A stretch of DNA of 64,000 nt from Pratylenchus scribneri (GCA_030063045.1 JAQSEB010000185.1:1-64000); one strand, 5' to 3'. Positions 44,430 through 57,126 are shown, counted from the stretch's first letter. A program made the numbers and translations. The notes: generated from the sequence alone by a model not told the origin.

Positions 44430-46444
44430 TTATTCCACACGCAAAACCATCTTCCGTCGACAACATTTTTCCACTCTCCATCCATCCAATTCCACTTTCA
44501 TTGCCTCAATCCATTCAAGGTCTGCATCGATTTGGTGCCGAAAAATGTATAAATGGCTGGAATAAATTTTTGCCACAAAATTTGCTTCAGCCGTCAAAAT
44601 GTCGGCGACTTTTTTGTTCAATTCTTGTCGTTTAACAAAATTTTCCATTGGATTGCCCATAATTGTGAGTCGCACAAAATAATTTGTAGAATTTGATGAT
44701 TTGTGAAATTCCTATAAAAAGTGGAAATTTTTAAGAAAATTAAAATGATTATATTTAAATAAAATTTAACTAAAAAATTTTTATTGCACTGCTATTTTTG
44801 AATCGAAAATATTATAAAAACATTTTAAAAGAGAGAGCCCACATATTTTTGTATTAGATTCTAAAGTAAAATATATTGTACCTCAATATTTTGCCGCAAT
44901 AATTTTTGGGCATATCGCTCTGGAAAAGTTGCAGTCAGAAATCTGGTCATTGATCCGTTTTCAATCCCTGAAATAGTATTGATAGGAATATTCAGAGATT
45001 TCAAAATTTTTGGCATATCAATAATATATTTTGGCAATTATTTAACCAATATTAGCAAAATCTGGAGAAAATAGAATAATAGATGTTATTAATATAATTT
45101 TTATCATTTTTTATTTTATAAACCTCTTAGAAAAAATTTTTATACTAAATTAAAATAAAGTAAAGACATCAAATATTAATTAAAATAAAAAATTAAATAA
45201 AAATATTAATTCTTTCATAATTTATTTGTTATATTTAAAAAAAAAAATTACTATACCATTTTGATTAAGCCAGGTACATAAAATTGCGAATAATTTGTCA
45301 TCAATTTTGATGAATTCCTCAAAATAAACAAATTCCAGCTTTTCCCAAATTTGTGGAAAATTTGTGGCCATAGAAAGAACGGAATCGGCACAAGGTAATT
45401 GAATGGATTTGAATGAAATTTTTGAGGCAAATCTATGCAATATTTGTCCAAACATTGCCATTGCCTGTGATTGTTGTTTTTCCTCATCGTCGTCAAAATC
45501 CATCCAAATATGGATTCCATTCAATATTGATGACATTTTGTCGAGCATTTGAAAACATTGTTCATCCAAATGGCTGCAAATATTTTGCTATAATTACGTT
45601 TTAAAAATGTGTTTTTTTTTACTTCTCATAAAATGTTAAATTTTGAAATTGTTAAAATTGTTTTAAAAAAGTCAATGTTTTAAAATAATTGAATGCAAAA
45701 AAGAGTGGACAAATAATTTATAAAATTATAAAAAAAATAAATAATAAAGTATAAAAAATGAAATAAAATTTTTCAAGAATCTTCAATTTGCACAAAACAG
45801 TGATGAAAAATTGAATCAATGATTTTATGCTTAAAATATCAATGGAAAAACCTGATGACCAACTCCTTGAAGTCTACAATATTTTCTGGCATTTCCACAT
45901 CCGGAAAAGGCAATTTTCGATTAGTAGACCACAAAATTGCTCTTTTTTTGGCAATAAATTATCGCCGTCCTCCCTTTCTTTATCTATGAAAAAATCAGGA
46001 GTTAAAAAATGGTCAAAAATGTTTCTTTTTGAATTATTTTATAATATGATATTAATTTTCAATAAGTTATTGATGCGATTTTAAAGTAAATTTCTGATAA
46101 AAATTTTATTAACAAAAGGATTATTATTTTATAATTCATATTTTTCCTTTTTTCATTAAAAAAAATATTTTACCATTCTTCGATGCTGGCACATTTTCCG
46201 AATCGAAATGCATCTTTTCAAGGCAGATTTTGCCTTTTTCATGGAGTAAAATATGCGAAATCTGCCAAAATTGACAGCAAACAAAACTCATTGTTTTCGA
46301 AAGGGTTGGACGTCGAGGAAGGTATGCAAAAATTTCAAGCCAATTTTCAGCTGGCAAATTGCTGAATTTTGGGAATTTTTAATTGAAGAAATAAATATTT
46401 TGATTTTTTACTCACATTCGAATTTTTGATTGATTTTGGGCCAT
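44430..46444 (-). CDS. F-box-type protein, with a probable homopolymer frameshift
   Basis: Six exons: 46444-46416, 46361-46174, 45983-45852, 45573-45257, 44967-44882 and 44711-44430, about 344 residues. The N-terminal NLPAENWLEIFAYLPRRPTL...VCCQFWQI is an F-box, the Skp1-binding part of SCF ubiquitin ligases. Downstream is a substrate-side region of the type found in large nematode F-box families (RAILWSTNRKLPFPDVEMP then NIVDFKELVIR). All exon phases agree except exon 3, which is 132 nt where 133 is needed. The break maps to a run of seven T on the plus strand (45942-45950); eight would restore the frame. It could be a recent pseudogene or a sequencing slip. Target unknown. Confidence 0.6.
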
Positions 46445-47150
46445 TATTTAAAGAAAAAATTTGCTGAAAAAAAAACATTTTGAAAATTCTTATTTGAATA
46501 AAAATCACAAAAATTAATGAGAAAAAATAAAAATTTTTAATTTAAAATTCAAATAATATTAATAATTTGATCAGAAAAATATTTTTTTTCGCTTTAATAT
46601 TCGATTTGAAGATCCAGCAAGCATTCTCTAATATGGAAATTACAATTAATAAATTAATAAAATAAAATAAAATAGTTCAAAAAAGCGACAATATAATAGA
46701 ATAAAAGTAAAGCTTAAAATGTACGGATTCGCCATTAAGCATTTATGTAATAATACAAAGAATGTTATGTTGATCGATCGATCCAACATAAAAAAAATAG
46801 ATTAGCTCAACATGACAGATGTTGCTTTTAATTTCGTCAAAAAGAAAATTTGTAAAAATAATTAGAGTAGATCGTGGTCGATTTCGGTTTGAGAAAATCG
46901 ATACAATTTAAAATCGAAATTGGGAATTTTAATCCGAAAATTGGAGAAATCGGGACCTAAAACTGTTTTTTTCTTTAACAAATTTTAGTTATTAGTTTTT
47001 AATTATATTCGGCTTTATATTTAGAACTCGAAGTCACCGAAATATTTAATGTTGGAAAATATTTATTTGCAATAAAATAAATAATCAAAATTCAAAATAA
47101 ATTCGTATTTAAACAATAAATTCTCATATCTTTTTCACTTTTTGTTTGAC
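46445..47150. other. Intergenic with a palindrome
   Basis: Between two minus-strand genes. It contains the near-perfect palindrome at 46765-46791 and otherwise nothing I can support. Confidence 0.4.
46765..46791. repeat. 27-bp palindrome around GATCGATCGATC
   Basis: Arms TTATGTTG and CAACATAA surround GATCGATCGATC with a one-base asymmetry. It could be a protein-binding site or a small hairpin; its position, upstream of the F-box-type gene and 3' of the GPCR, does not decide. Confidence 0.5.
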
Positions 47151-49764
47151 TCAAATTGTAGCCGCCCTAATTCTGTTAAATGGTTGGCCTCGATCCGCAT
47201 ACATTATAACACGTTTAGGACCAGCTGCTTGGCCAATAAACATGGCTTTTGTCCGAGAACGGAAATTCTTAGAACAAAGCGTGTAAAGAAGTGGATTTGC
47301 TGCGGAACAAGCCAAAGCCAGAACATTGAGGAGTAGAATGAGGCCATAGGGTGGGATGAGAACAATGTCGAAAAGAGCACTATAATAGGAGAGGTTTAAA
47401 TTAAATTGAATCAAATGATAGTGAATTTACGTGGCCAAAAACATTGCCTGAATGGGCGAATAGCAGAGTAACTAAAAATTTATTAGAAATCATTTTTAAG
47501 CAGGATTATTACTAGTTTAAAATAATATGGTTATAATATTTTTGATAAGAAAAAAATGCATGAGTTAAGTTGAAGCCTGGAAAAAATATTTTTTTTAGTC
47601 AAATTAAGTAAGAGAATACGCAAATATGAGATTATTGCGGCTGAAATATTTGACTAAATATTTTTAATTATGTCAATATCCAATACTAAATGTTATGAAC
47701 ATTCGTTTTTAAAGAGAAAAATTTGATTTTGACATTACATTTTTGGGCAGGAGTACCAGCTGACTGAACGAAAAATCATTCAAAAAATAATGTTTCTAAT
47801 TTTTCAATATTAATCAAATATTAAAAATGCACACCTGAACGGCCATGCAGCCTAATAATTTGTGTGCGACTCGTCGTCTGGAACGCATTTGGCGGTATTG
47901 AATTGTTGTATTTTTGTGCATCAAATCTTGTTGATAAACATTTCCAGCTGCTGAGGTCTTTTTCAATGCAAAATGAAGTCGACAATGCAAAAGTGCACAG
48001 CAAATTGCCGGCACAAGGAAAAGAAACAAAAATTCTGCCCATTTATAGGTGAGCCATAATTCCGTGAAGGACCATGGATTAAGGCAAAGTGCCATTGTCA
48101 TGTGAGGAAGATTTCTTTAAAAATATAATTCAGGATTATTTGGCTATCTATGTCTATGATGTTGGAGAAAATATGTAAAATAATTATAAATTATATACAA
48201 TTTTTTCTTAATATTTTTTCGACAACTATTGTTAATTAAGTCTGGAAACTATTGGAAATTTTCCTATCAATTTTATGGCATTGTAATTAAGCTAGTTATT
48301 AATGCAGAATATTCTTTATTTTAGCTTTCTTTAAATTTAGACTTTTCAGTCATCTTTGGAAGATGACTTGTGGTCAACAATAAGGGCATCGGAAAATTTG
48401 GTTTCAATTTCAATATTTGATGATCCATAAAAATTTTGAGGTTTTGAGGATACTTAAAAATAGTAATTGTAGGGATTTTCAGAGAAAGGTGAATTGGATT
48501 TAGGTATTATTTGGTTAATTGGATGTTGATTTAGTGTTTTTGGGAAAGTTTGAGAAAAAAATAGTTTAGTCTTTTAGGATTTATCCATTCGTAATTTAAT
48601 TATCAAAACTGCACAATAGTTCAACAATTTTAAATTTTTCGATAAACATCATATTAAGTGATTAAATTTACGCAAATTTGGTCGCAAAATTGGACGAATG
48701 AATTAACCAAAATATTAGAATTAATCTTTAATTGAATGCGTTCATTGAAAAGAGCATTTGGCAAGGAGAAGAGCAAAACAAATGCCCAAATAAATAACAA
48801 CGAGTTGAGAACATTTCGATGAGTGCACCAATGACGGGCATGAAGCGGAAAGCAAATGGCTACAAATCTATTATTTTTGGCAAAATTTTTGAAACGAAAA
48901 ATTAAATTACCTTTCTGTACAGACAGCCAATTGACTTAGAATTGAAGCAAATAAAAACACATATTCAAAATAGCGGACCAATGGACAAGTCCACCACCAT
49001 TCCAAAGGCCATTGTGGCTGACCAATCCAAAGGGCCGGTGCCCATTCCAATGAGGTCAATGCCAAATTTAACAAATCCGCAATGGCCTAAAAATGGATAT
49101 TCACTTGAATTTTTAATTCTAATTATCAGACTAAAATTTAAATTTTCATAAAAAGCAAAATTAATCGTATTTAAATCAACATTAGCTTTAAAATTAATTA
49201 TTTTTAATTTAAATTTAAGTCAAAAACAAAACATATTAAATTTGTGGATTTATTAAATTATAATAAAGATTTTTATAAAATAAAAAAATTGTCAAAAGTA
49301 AAAATTATAAATTTTAAAATGCACAATAAATATTTAATAATTGAACTGAATCTCTCTAAAAAAGACTGTGAAAAAAATTTCCGGGGATGCAATTTCATGA
49401 AATTTTCCCAGGACATTTTGGGAACAATTGAAAACAACAACGGGAAAATTTTTTGGCTTACAAGATATTAAAGGGAAATTCTTTGTGGACTAAGTCTGAA
49501 TAAAATTTCCACAAATATTATATTTATTAAAAATTCTTGTAAATGGAAAATAATTAGGAATATTCAATTTATGCTCAATTTAAAGGGAAATTGAAGGAAT
49601 TTTTGAGCACAAACCAAATTAAGTAACAAAATGTTCATCGCAGAACAACGCATTTTAGGATGGCCAAGCACGGCGGCAATGACCAATCCATTGCCGAAAA
49701 GGCCACCCAAAGAAATGGCCGAAAACAAAAATCCGAATGGCCAACGAATCCAAAGGGGAAACAT
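47151..49764 (-). CDS. Peptide-type class A (rhodopsin-like) GPCR
   Basis: Exons 49764-49615, 49086-48911, 48867 to about 48700, 48114-47835, 47471-47431 and 47379-47151. Seen: TM1 GLFGNGLVIAAV; TM2 NLAIADLLNLAL; the ECL1 WP and TM3 Cys (TCPLVRYFEY); TERFVAIC, an ERF variant of the DRY motif; TM5 FLFLFLVPAICCALL; a basic third loop with RQMRSRRRVAHKLLG; TM6 CYSPIQ; TM7 SAANPLLYTLCSKNFR with NPxxY. This is a neuropeptide or biogenic-type receptor; the ligand cannot be named. The link between exons 3 and 4 (extracellular loop 2) does not fit in phase; a small extra exon (perhaps near 48360-48450) is likely. The AAATG start directly follows an AG, so an upstream N-terminal exon probably exists. 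Two donors are GTTTGT or similar. Confidence 0.75.
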
Positions 49765-50428
49765 TTCTAAAGGGAATTAATGGAAATAATTATATAAATT
49801 ATGGAATGAATTTGAGAATAAATGGGTGAATGGAAAAGATAAAATATTTTTGAATGGGGGCGAGTTGTCTGGGCGGTTTCGTATTTTTTTAAATGTAAAC
49901 AAAATAGGACGAATTTCAGCTGTAGCCCATTTTTTATTTTTTTCCTAATTCCTCGGCGTTTTTTTACCCGTTTCCCCCAAGGCCTTTTTGCCCTTCACTG
50001 GGCCCAACCGGCCTTCATTTCTTCCCCACGCTCTCCACCTTCTTCCGCCGTTCCATTTAGTAATTCTTCTTCAATTTCATATGCACTTTAATTCAGTGAG
50101 GGAATAAATAATGGATGTCTTTTTTGAAAACAAACTGGTTCAAAAATTGAGTCTTTTTTATATATCTAATTCATTCATTAATAAACGCTCAAATCGCTTT
50201 TTAAAAATATATTTATATAAATTATAAAATAAAATTACATATTTTTATCTGAAATAAATTTTTTCAGATTAATAATAAAACAAAAGGATAAGAGAATATA
50301 TAGTTATTACATCAATAAACAATCCGATTGTTGGGGTTTTTGCATTTCAAAAATATTTTTGAATTGTTTGAAATTCCATTCTCTTTTTCCAAAATTAGCG
50401 GAAATAGATTCATTTTCAACAAGAAAAT
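49765..50428. other. No resolved gene; should hold the GPCR 5' exon
   Basis: The N-terminal exon of the receptor at 47151-49764 is expected somewhere upstream on the minus strand, but I could not identify it. A pyrimidine-rich tract with CCTTCTTCCGCC lies at about 50037. Confidence 0.3.
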
Positions 50429-50724
50429 TTATGGTGGGAAAAAGTTGGGAATTGGCAAATTTTGTCGGAACTTGAGTTTTTCCTAAATTATTATTATTTT
50501 CTAATATTTCTCCATAATTTTGTTACCCAGCAATTTGCCATTTGCTGTTGCAAAGCATTCAATTTTTGAATCAAAGAATTCAAATAAAATCTTCTACTGA
50601 ATTTTATCCCAATAAATGAATGAATAATTCTAAAATTATTTTGCCTAATGGCAATTTCCCAGACAATCATCCAAAAATAAAATGATAATATTGCCCTTTG
50701 TTCCATGGATCCAATCACCAACAA
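50429..50724 (-). CDS. Candidate small secreted peptide precursor
   Basis: Exon 50724-50527 starts MLVIGSMEQRAILSFYFWM (signal-peptide-like) and continues with FSRRFYLNSLIQKLNALQQQ, an amphipathic stretch after a dibasic site, then MANCW at a GTAAC donor. The exon 50482-50429 follows in phase after a short 44-bp intron and gives 83 residues. A different frame of the downstream segment stays open longer (to about 50310) and has an amidation-like NFGKR, so the second exon is not settled. No known peptide family recognised. Confidence 0.35.
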
Positions 50725-50844
50725 TTACAATATTATAAGGGGAAGGGCAATTAAAATAAATGGAAAAGAGTTGGGAATGAGTGGAATTATTATTAGTATT
50801 ATTAGGTTATGAATAGAATTGCAAATGAAAATTTAGTTTTGACT

Positions 50845-51173
50845 TTTGACATCGGCTATTTTTGGCTTAAATTTTTCGCTGCGCGGCCATTTCTGGCAAA
50901 AATTTTGCCCAAACAAGCCATTTTTGAATTAAACGTGTGATTTTTAAAGCTTAAGCCATCTTTATTTCACAGCCTAAATTGCTTATCACAAGTTAGATAT
51001 ATAAAAAAACTTATTTTAAAAACATTTATATTGCATTTTAATAAGTTTTTAAACATGCCGTATTTTTGCCGTATTTTAAAAAATTTTTGCCGTATTTTTG
51101 CCGTATTTTTTCCAAAATTTTTGAGGGAAATGCCAAATTTTTGAGTTTTGGAGATGGCATCCCTGATTGACAT
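50845..51173. mobile_element. hAT-type MITE of the CAGGG family, left end degraded
   Basis: Flanks TTTGACAT (50845-50852) and ATTGACAT (51166-51173) agree at seven of eight positions. The right end is GGCATCCCTG, the same as in the element at 52627-53091. The left end no longer reads CAGGG. The interior has TTTTTCGCTGCGCGGCCATTT and repeated TATTTTTGCCG units, shared with other members in this window. Confidence 0.6.
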
Positions 51174-51463
51174 TGAAAAAAACATTAATCTTCACCATCA
51201 AAATTTCACAAATAATGCAAATTAAAATCAATTTTATAATTTGCTTAAAGGGTAGAGAATTTTGAGAGATTTTGCTAAACATTAAAATTTTTAATCATTC
51301 TCGATTCTCCCACCAAAATGCAGATTTAATAATTTTTCGTTCGATTTACCATTAAATTAACTTAATTTACATTTTATTGCTGCATTAATTCATCATTTTT
51401 GATAATGAAAAATTAAAATGTGTTATTTTTTCATTCTTCTTTCATCATTTGCTAATTTCATTC

Positions 51464-54400
51464 TCAAACATTTTCATTTGTCAGCGCCGAATCTTCTTGA
51501 TGTTCTTCTGACTCAAACTTAAACCAATTGTCCCAAATAATTTCGGGCTCATAATTCTTTGAGGAAATTTTCAGCAATTTGGCCTCATTTTTCATCAAAT
51601 CCAAGCGAAGACCACGCATTTCCGCAATGTGCTTAATTTTTGATAGTGATTTATTAAAATGATAAATTTATTTAAAAATTATTAAAAGAAATAATTTAGA
51701 GTCTAATAAATTGGAATAATAATAAAAAAATATTTTAGTCTTAAAATAAATTATAAAATTAGATTTGTCATTATTTGGTTTCTCAAAATATTTTATTTAA
51801 AAAAATTAAATTGACATTTAAATGATTAAATTACACAAAAATTTATGTCGTACATTTATAAATTTTTCCGGAATCAATTCAGGCAAGTCAACAATGAATG
51901 AACCGCCAGAGCCACAACTTAATTTAAAAACAGTAAATTTTTTCTTAACAAAAAATAAACTTATGCTTGACAACTAATTTGATGTTTTTGTAGGCCATGT
52001 GCATTTCATCTGCACTAAAAAAATATAAAAATTAAATAAGTTATGATGATAGAGTGAAATTTGCACATCAAATCAATTTTAAAAAAATTTTATATTTTCA
52101 TTGGATTTAAAAATTAGCTAATTCAATTTTTCAGCTATTTAATTCTTATTGAATGGGTTGGCTAGAAGAATAATAATTCTAAATTGGATAGACTACATTT
52201 GGCCATAATTTTTCGTAAATTAAATTTAAATTATTCATTTTTGATACCAAAATGTTTAGAGAAAGAGCATAACTCGATAATATAAGTAAAATCATTATAT
52301 CGCTTTTGCGCAAATTTTGTGGGCTGATTTCATTAGAATCAATCAATCACCTGAACATGCCACGGCAAATGCGCTGCTGAAATTCGGCAGGCAAAACAAA
52401 TGTTGCACCATATATTTTTCCTGGAAATCGAGCAGTGTTTTGGGCCCGAAAAATTGCATCAATTTGGGGCAATCGTCTTGAATAATGAAAAAAATAATTT
52501 TTCTTGAACAAAATTTTGTGTTAAATTTAAAATTTTTAAAATTATAATTATAATGATTATAACCCAATGAATTTAAATAAAATATTTCGCTAATGGACTT
52601 TTTTAAGTGCCTTCACCCTTATTTTTGTCATAGCCAGGGATACCTTTTACCGGGTTTATCCGGCATTTACCCGGTTTTTGATGTGCCGGCCGTGGTTTTG
52701 ACGATGCCTGCATTTTACCGCGGTTTTCATAATTTGCAAATTTTTAGCAGGAATTTCACCTATTAAATAAAATTCGTCCTTGCATTGCCATTTTTAGACT
52801 AATTTTTCACCCTGCTGGGCCATTAAAAAAAAATTTTTCAACTTGGTCGGTTTTTTCTGTCTAAATTTTTATACGGCGATACGATTTTTAAAGCTTATTA
52901 TATCTTAATTTCACAACTCAAATGCTCAATAAAGTCAAATAACAAAATAAAAATAAGATGTAAAAAATTAAAAGCTTTATTATCGCATTTTAATATATTT
53001 TAACAGATGCCAGGTTTTACGGGGTTTTGCCGGGTTTTTGGACCCGAATGCCAAGGTTTTGCCTTTTGGAGATGGCATCCCTGGTCATAGATCAAATAAG
53101 TAGCGCCTCGCCTATTCGAGAAAGAAATATACAATTGAATAGTGTAAAAAGGTCCTTTAAAAATAACTTTTACGGAATTTATTAAAGCAATCTTTTAAAA
53201 ATTTAAATGTTTGAATGAGACCAAAATTTTTGAGGAAAAGCTGTTCATTTGTATATTATAGTTATTATAAAAGTTAATTTATAAAGAAAATTTAAGGTCT
53301 TCGAAGGCATAATTTCTTTTTATTTTTGAAAAAGAAAGTCAGGCTACTCAAATTAATTGATTCCTTGTTAAGCAATGACTCAAAAGTCACTGGCACTAGT
53401 ATTGAAATATTTTGTTTTATAATTTATAATTAGGGAACGTTTCAAGATTTTATGGGGTAAAAAATTCACAATTATATTTGGTAGCAATTCAGTCTCAGTG
53501 CTATCCATAAAAAAAAATCATAATTTGTTGAAATAAAATTTTTATTTTTTTTTTAAAAATTTTAATAATACTAAATTTTTGAAATTAACGATTTTTATCT
53601 AAAATATTTTTCAATTTTTGTGAATTTTCGCTAAAATTTCTGTAAAAATGGTCAAAAAAGGTAAAAAAAGGTACCAAAAAGGTATAAAAAGGCGAAAAAG
53701 GTATTTAGGTATAAAAAAGGCAAAAAAGTGTAAAATAGGTATTATAAAACCCTCAATTTTGCTTCCGGACACCGAAATAAACATGTTTTACATTACTTTT
53801 AAGCTATTCTGAGTTCGCAAAAAAAGGTATATACCTTCAAATCCCTTCCCTATTTATAATTTATTTTAATTTGTATAATTTCATTGAGCTTTGATATGAT
53901 ATAATTAATTTATTAAATATTTTTGTCTTACCCTGATTCCACTTCCATCTCCTTGCAGCCAGTGAACAATGACCCTTTTGGCCAAGTGAATTTCACAGTC
54001 AATTCCAATGTCAAATCCTTCGGGTTTTTTCCACTGTCCTCACAAATGGCGCATCCATCGATGAGGGCCATTGCTTTGTCTAAAATGAAGAAAAAATTAA
54101 TTGAAAAATGCTAGTTGGAAAAAAAACCTTTACGATCTCCCATCACATCGCTTTCCTCAGGCTTTTTGTTTCCAAAAAAGTAAACCTTTGAAAAATCCCA
54201 AATTATAATTAATTTTGAAAAAAAAATTAATACCATAGCACAATGTTTCACATGAGCATAATAAGGGTTGCCACAAATTGGACCCTGGAAGAGAATTTAA
54301 ATAGAAATAATTTCCAATTATATATTAATATTAATATTCTTACAAAATTTTCACGATGAAAATCCTGGAGGCATTTATATTTGGTCGAAAATTGTTCATT

Positions 54401-54677
54401 GAACCCAATGACCGGTTTCTCATATTGGCCTTCGGCATTTTTGTACTGAAAAAAAACTTTCAAATTAAAATGAATTTTTATAATTTTTTACCCCGCATGT
54501 GCCATCTTTGCCGTAGAAATATTTGGAATTTGGAAATTCCTTTTGGTCCTCCTCATTCAAATAGCCAGGCAGCCATTTTCCAGTTCCATTGTTGCCATCT
54601 TCACTTTTGGCCACACCCACATAGGAAATGAAACAGAAGAGAAGAATGATGAAAAGGCGGAATTTGGAATGCCACAT
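51464..54677 (-). CDS. Secreted cysteine-containing protein, nine exons
   Basis: Exons 54677-54492, 54445-54344, 54284-54234, 54185-54128, 54079-53932, 52476-52351, 52014-51961, 51917-51854 and 51631-51464 join in phase to 318 residues. Residues 1-24 are a signal peptide (RLFIILLFCFISYVGVA). The N-terminal half has spaced Cys (GTCGY, YKCLQDF, PICGNPYY, KHCAM, DGCAICED, TGCKEME). The second half has IYGATFVLPAEFQQRICRG and NCGSGGSFIVDLPE, then a Lys/Glu-rich C-terminus. Intron 5 (52477-53931) is large because it holds a hAT MITE and simple repeats. The link across this intron is supported only by matching phase, so exons 6-9 could be a separate gene. No family recognised. Confidence 0.6.
52627..53091. 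mobile_element. hAT-type MITE of the CAGGG family in an intron
   Basis: Flanks GTCATAGC (52627-52634) and GTCATAGA (53084-53091) agree at seven of eight bases. Terminal inverted repeats are CAGGGATACC and GGCATCCCTG (one mismatch). The interior has CCGGGTTTATCCGGC-type and TTTTGCCGGGTTTTTGG repeats at opposite ends. It is non-autonomous and lies in intron 5 of the nine-exon secreted gene. Confidence 0.75.
53640..53745. repeat. Degenerate GGTATAAAAA tandem repeat
   Basis: About ten degenerate units of AAAAAGGTA/GGTATAAAAA (10-13 bp) follow one another, with no coding sense. It lies in the same large intron as the MITE at 52627-53091. Confidence 0.55.
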
Positions 54678-55231
54678 TTGGATGTTTATTTTTAAATGAT
54701 TCGCTGCTTAAAAATTTTAATCTGTTAAATATAAAATTAATTAATTAATTTTTTGGGAAATTTTGAATTCCATTTTTAAATTTTTTTTATCGTAAAAATA
54801 AAATACCCATTAAATAATTTTAGCGCATAATTATCCGACTAATTGGATTTGGGTAATTATATTATTTTTTATAAAAAGGGAAAAATAAAAAGCTAAAATA
54901 AAATCGTACAATTTGGGATGTCTGTTAAATTCATTAATAAATTAAAAAGTGAATCATTTTTTTAAAATATATGGTAAAAAATAATGAATATGATGAATCC
55001 CCTTATTCCACATCACATTTCCACATCACATCGGCTGATGATTGGATGAAAATTTTTCCTCTAATTTTTTTCATTCATTTTTATTTATAATTACTTAATT
55101 TTTCAGTAATGAAATCATTTTTTATTTACGATTTAATTAAAAAAATATTTCTTTAAATTTCTATATAATATTTTTTGTTTAATTTTTGAAGGTTTTTGAC
55201 CATTTTTATGGTCTTTTGAGAGTGGTGGAAA
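54678..55231. other. Divergent promoter region
   Basis: This separates the minus-strand gene starting at 54677 and the plus-strand gene starting at 55232, so it should hold both promoters. No clear motif beyond AT-rich, TATA-like stretches. Confidence 0.4.
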
Positions 55232-56963
55232 ATGACTCTTAAATTTCCTCCGCTCAATTTCCTTTTTCAATTGGCATTTTTTGCCGTCCTTTTGTGCCTT
55301 GATGAGGGTTACGATGAATACAAAGAATCGTATGAATAATTTTTATCCAATTTAAAATATATTTGAATAAAGGCAACTACTCGTCGAGAAAGGCATTGGG
55401 ACCGGCAATTTGGGTGCCTGGATGCATTGGACCCACGTGGAGTACCTGATCTTTGATCAATGTTTTCCTCGGCCAGAAAACCGTCGTGATGATCCAATTG
55501 GATCCTATCGGCTTCATGTTTACTGTTCAACGGACAAATGCGAAGAAGCGGATGGAGCAAAGTAAATTTAAAATATATAAAATGACAAATTTATAATGGA
55601 TGAATGATTTTGTCCGAAGGTCAAAGCACAAAGGGTCGGCGTGAAAAGTTGTAAATTGGAATAAAGAAAAAAATCATTTTTATTTTATGTACATGTCTCA
55701 TTTTTCCAGAAATAATATGAATTGATTAATAAATGAATGTCCGAAATTGAAAATGAACCATGCTTTTATAAATATTTTTTTAAGAAATTTATTTAAACCA
55801 TTTGAAATTGAAATGTTGCAGTCTATTTAAGAAAAGAAATAGATTTTCACGGAAAGTTGAAATTTTAGATAGAGTTCGGCAGTACGGGGTTCCCGAAAAA
55901 TCGTACAGAATTGGTACCGAAATATTAAAAAAATCGTCAATCTGTATTTCGGTACGGGATTACCGAATGGGTGCGCATTTTTTGCCGATAGAATTGCATT
56001 CTTTTGCCCATAAACTGGATTTTTGTTTTTCACGTTGTATATATATATATATATATATGGTTTTCAATATGGAAATTTGGATAAAATGGGATTAATTAAG
56101 GTAAAAATGGGGGATGTATCCAGATATAGGGGGATTAAAATGGATATAGGCGGCTAAGTAAGCTGGATTAGGCCCCGAATTAGATCAGAAATGGTCGGGG
56201 GAGGGCCAGTGGAAAGTTGGGGAAGTGCCTGTGAGTGCGCTGGATACAGCCGCATATAGGGGGATTAAGGTGGATTTAGGGGGATTAAGCCGGATTAGGC
56301 CCCGAAATAGATGGGCGCGACCCCCCTCATATTCACCTTTCCCTTTAACTTGTTTCCCTGTCCCCCCTTATATTCACCATTTGCCCCCCCCCCCCAGAGA
56401 TGAGTTTCGGGCCGACTTTTACCGGCCCGGGTCGATCATCATTCGGTCCGGCCCGGCCCGTACAGTAATAGAGCCCAAAATTTTCAGCCCGGCCAGGCCC
56501 GGGCCGGCCCGGGCCTCAGTTACAGTATTTTTTTCAAAATTGTAAAAATTTTTTCAAAAATTGAAAAATTTGAAAAATTTTGAAAAATTTTCAAGTAAAA
56601 ATATTTTAAATAAAAAATAACAAATATTATTTCCTGGGCAAAAATATTAATTCATTTTTTAACAATAATTATAATCAAATTTACTTATTTTTCTTTTAAC
56701 TCATTTTCTTATAAGAACCTAGAAATTAATAAGACGATAACAAATGTCTATTGTGAATTGAAATTTTTAATAATTTATCTGAAAATTGAAAGAAAATATT
56801 TAATTTCAAAAAATTTTTTTCAAGAATTTTCATCTGCTATCCGAGCACATTGGACCCTGGAGCCCTTGCTGATGAAAATATTGCCGATACCGAAGGAAAA
56901 GAACCATATTTGCGTCCTTTACGCAAAATTTGGACTCGAAATGATCCGGATCACGAGGACTAA
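55232..56963 (+). CDS. Secreted protein, three exons
   Basis: Exons 55232-55329, 55373-55561 and 56825-56963 join in phase to 141 residues. Residues 1-22 are a signal peptide (FLFQLAFFAVLLCL). The mature part begins DEGYDEYKES and continues GIGTGNLGAWMHWTHVEYLI, FDQCFPRPENRRDDPIG, HVYCSTDKCEE and IFICYPSTLDPGALADEN, ending acidic (NDPDHED). Four Cys could form two disulfides. Intron 2 is about 1.26 kb and holds several GC-rich repeats and a TA microsatellite. If intron 2 is not spliced, the protein would stop at 55565 after 96 residues; the in-phase, protein-like third exon argues for splicing. No family recognised. Confidence 0.6.
56037..56058. repeat. (TA)n microsatellite
   Basis: About eleven TA units in a row, inside intron 2 of the gene at 55232. 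Likely length-variable. Confidence 0.8.
56112..56311. repeat. Two copies of a segment of about 70 bp
   Basis: Copies at about 56112-56185 and 56240-56311 share ATATAGGGGGATTAA, TGGAT-TAGG and GGATTAGGCCCCGAA. They are separated by about 55 bp and lie in intron 2 of the gene at 55232. It looks like a degenerate tandem repeat of unknown origin. Confidence 0.55.
56395..56530. repeat. GC-rich CCGGCCCGGGCC repeat
   Basis: Several overlapping palindromic units of CGGCCCGGGTC, CGGCCCGGCCCG and CCGGGCCGGCCCGGGCC stand out strongly from the AT-rich surroundings. It resembles in style the CCGGATCCGG-based MITE at 1315-1564, but no terminal repeats or duplication were found. Confidence 0.45.
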
Positions 56964-57126
56964 AATTTTTATTTTATTAATTAAATTTTTTGAAGCAAAA
57001 ACGATTCGTTTCACGTCTTAATGGTTTTTTGTACAAATATTAATTTAAATTTGATCCAATAAAAATTGTAATTGGTCCATAATTTTTGGGTACGAATATA
57101 GCAAAAATATGTTCTATTTTTTTCAG

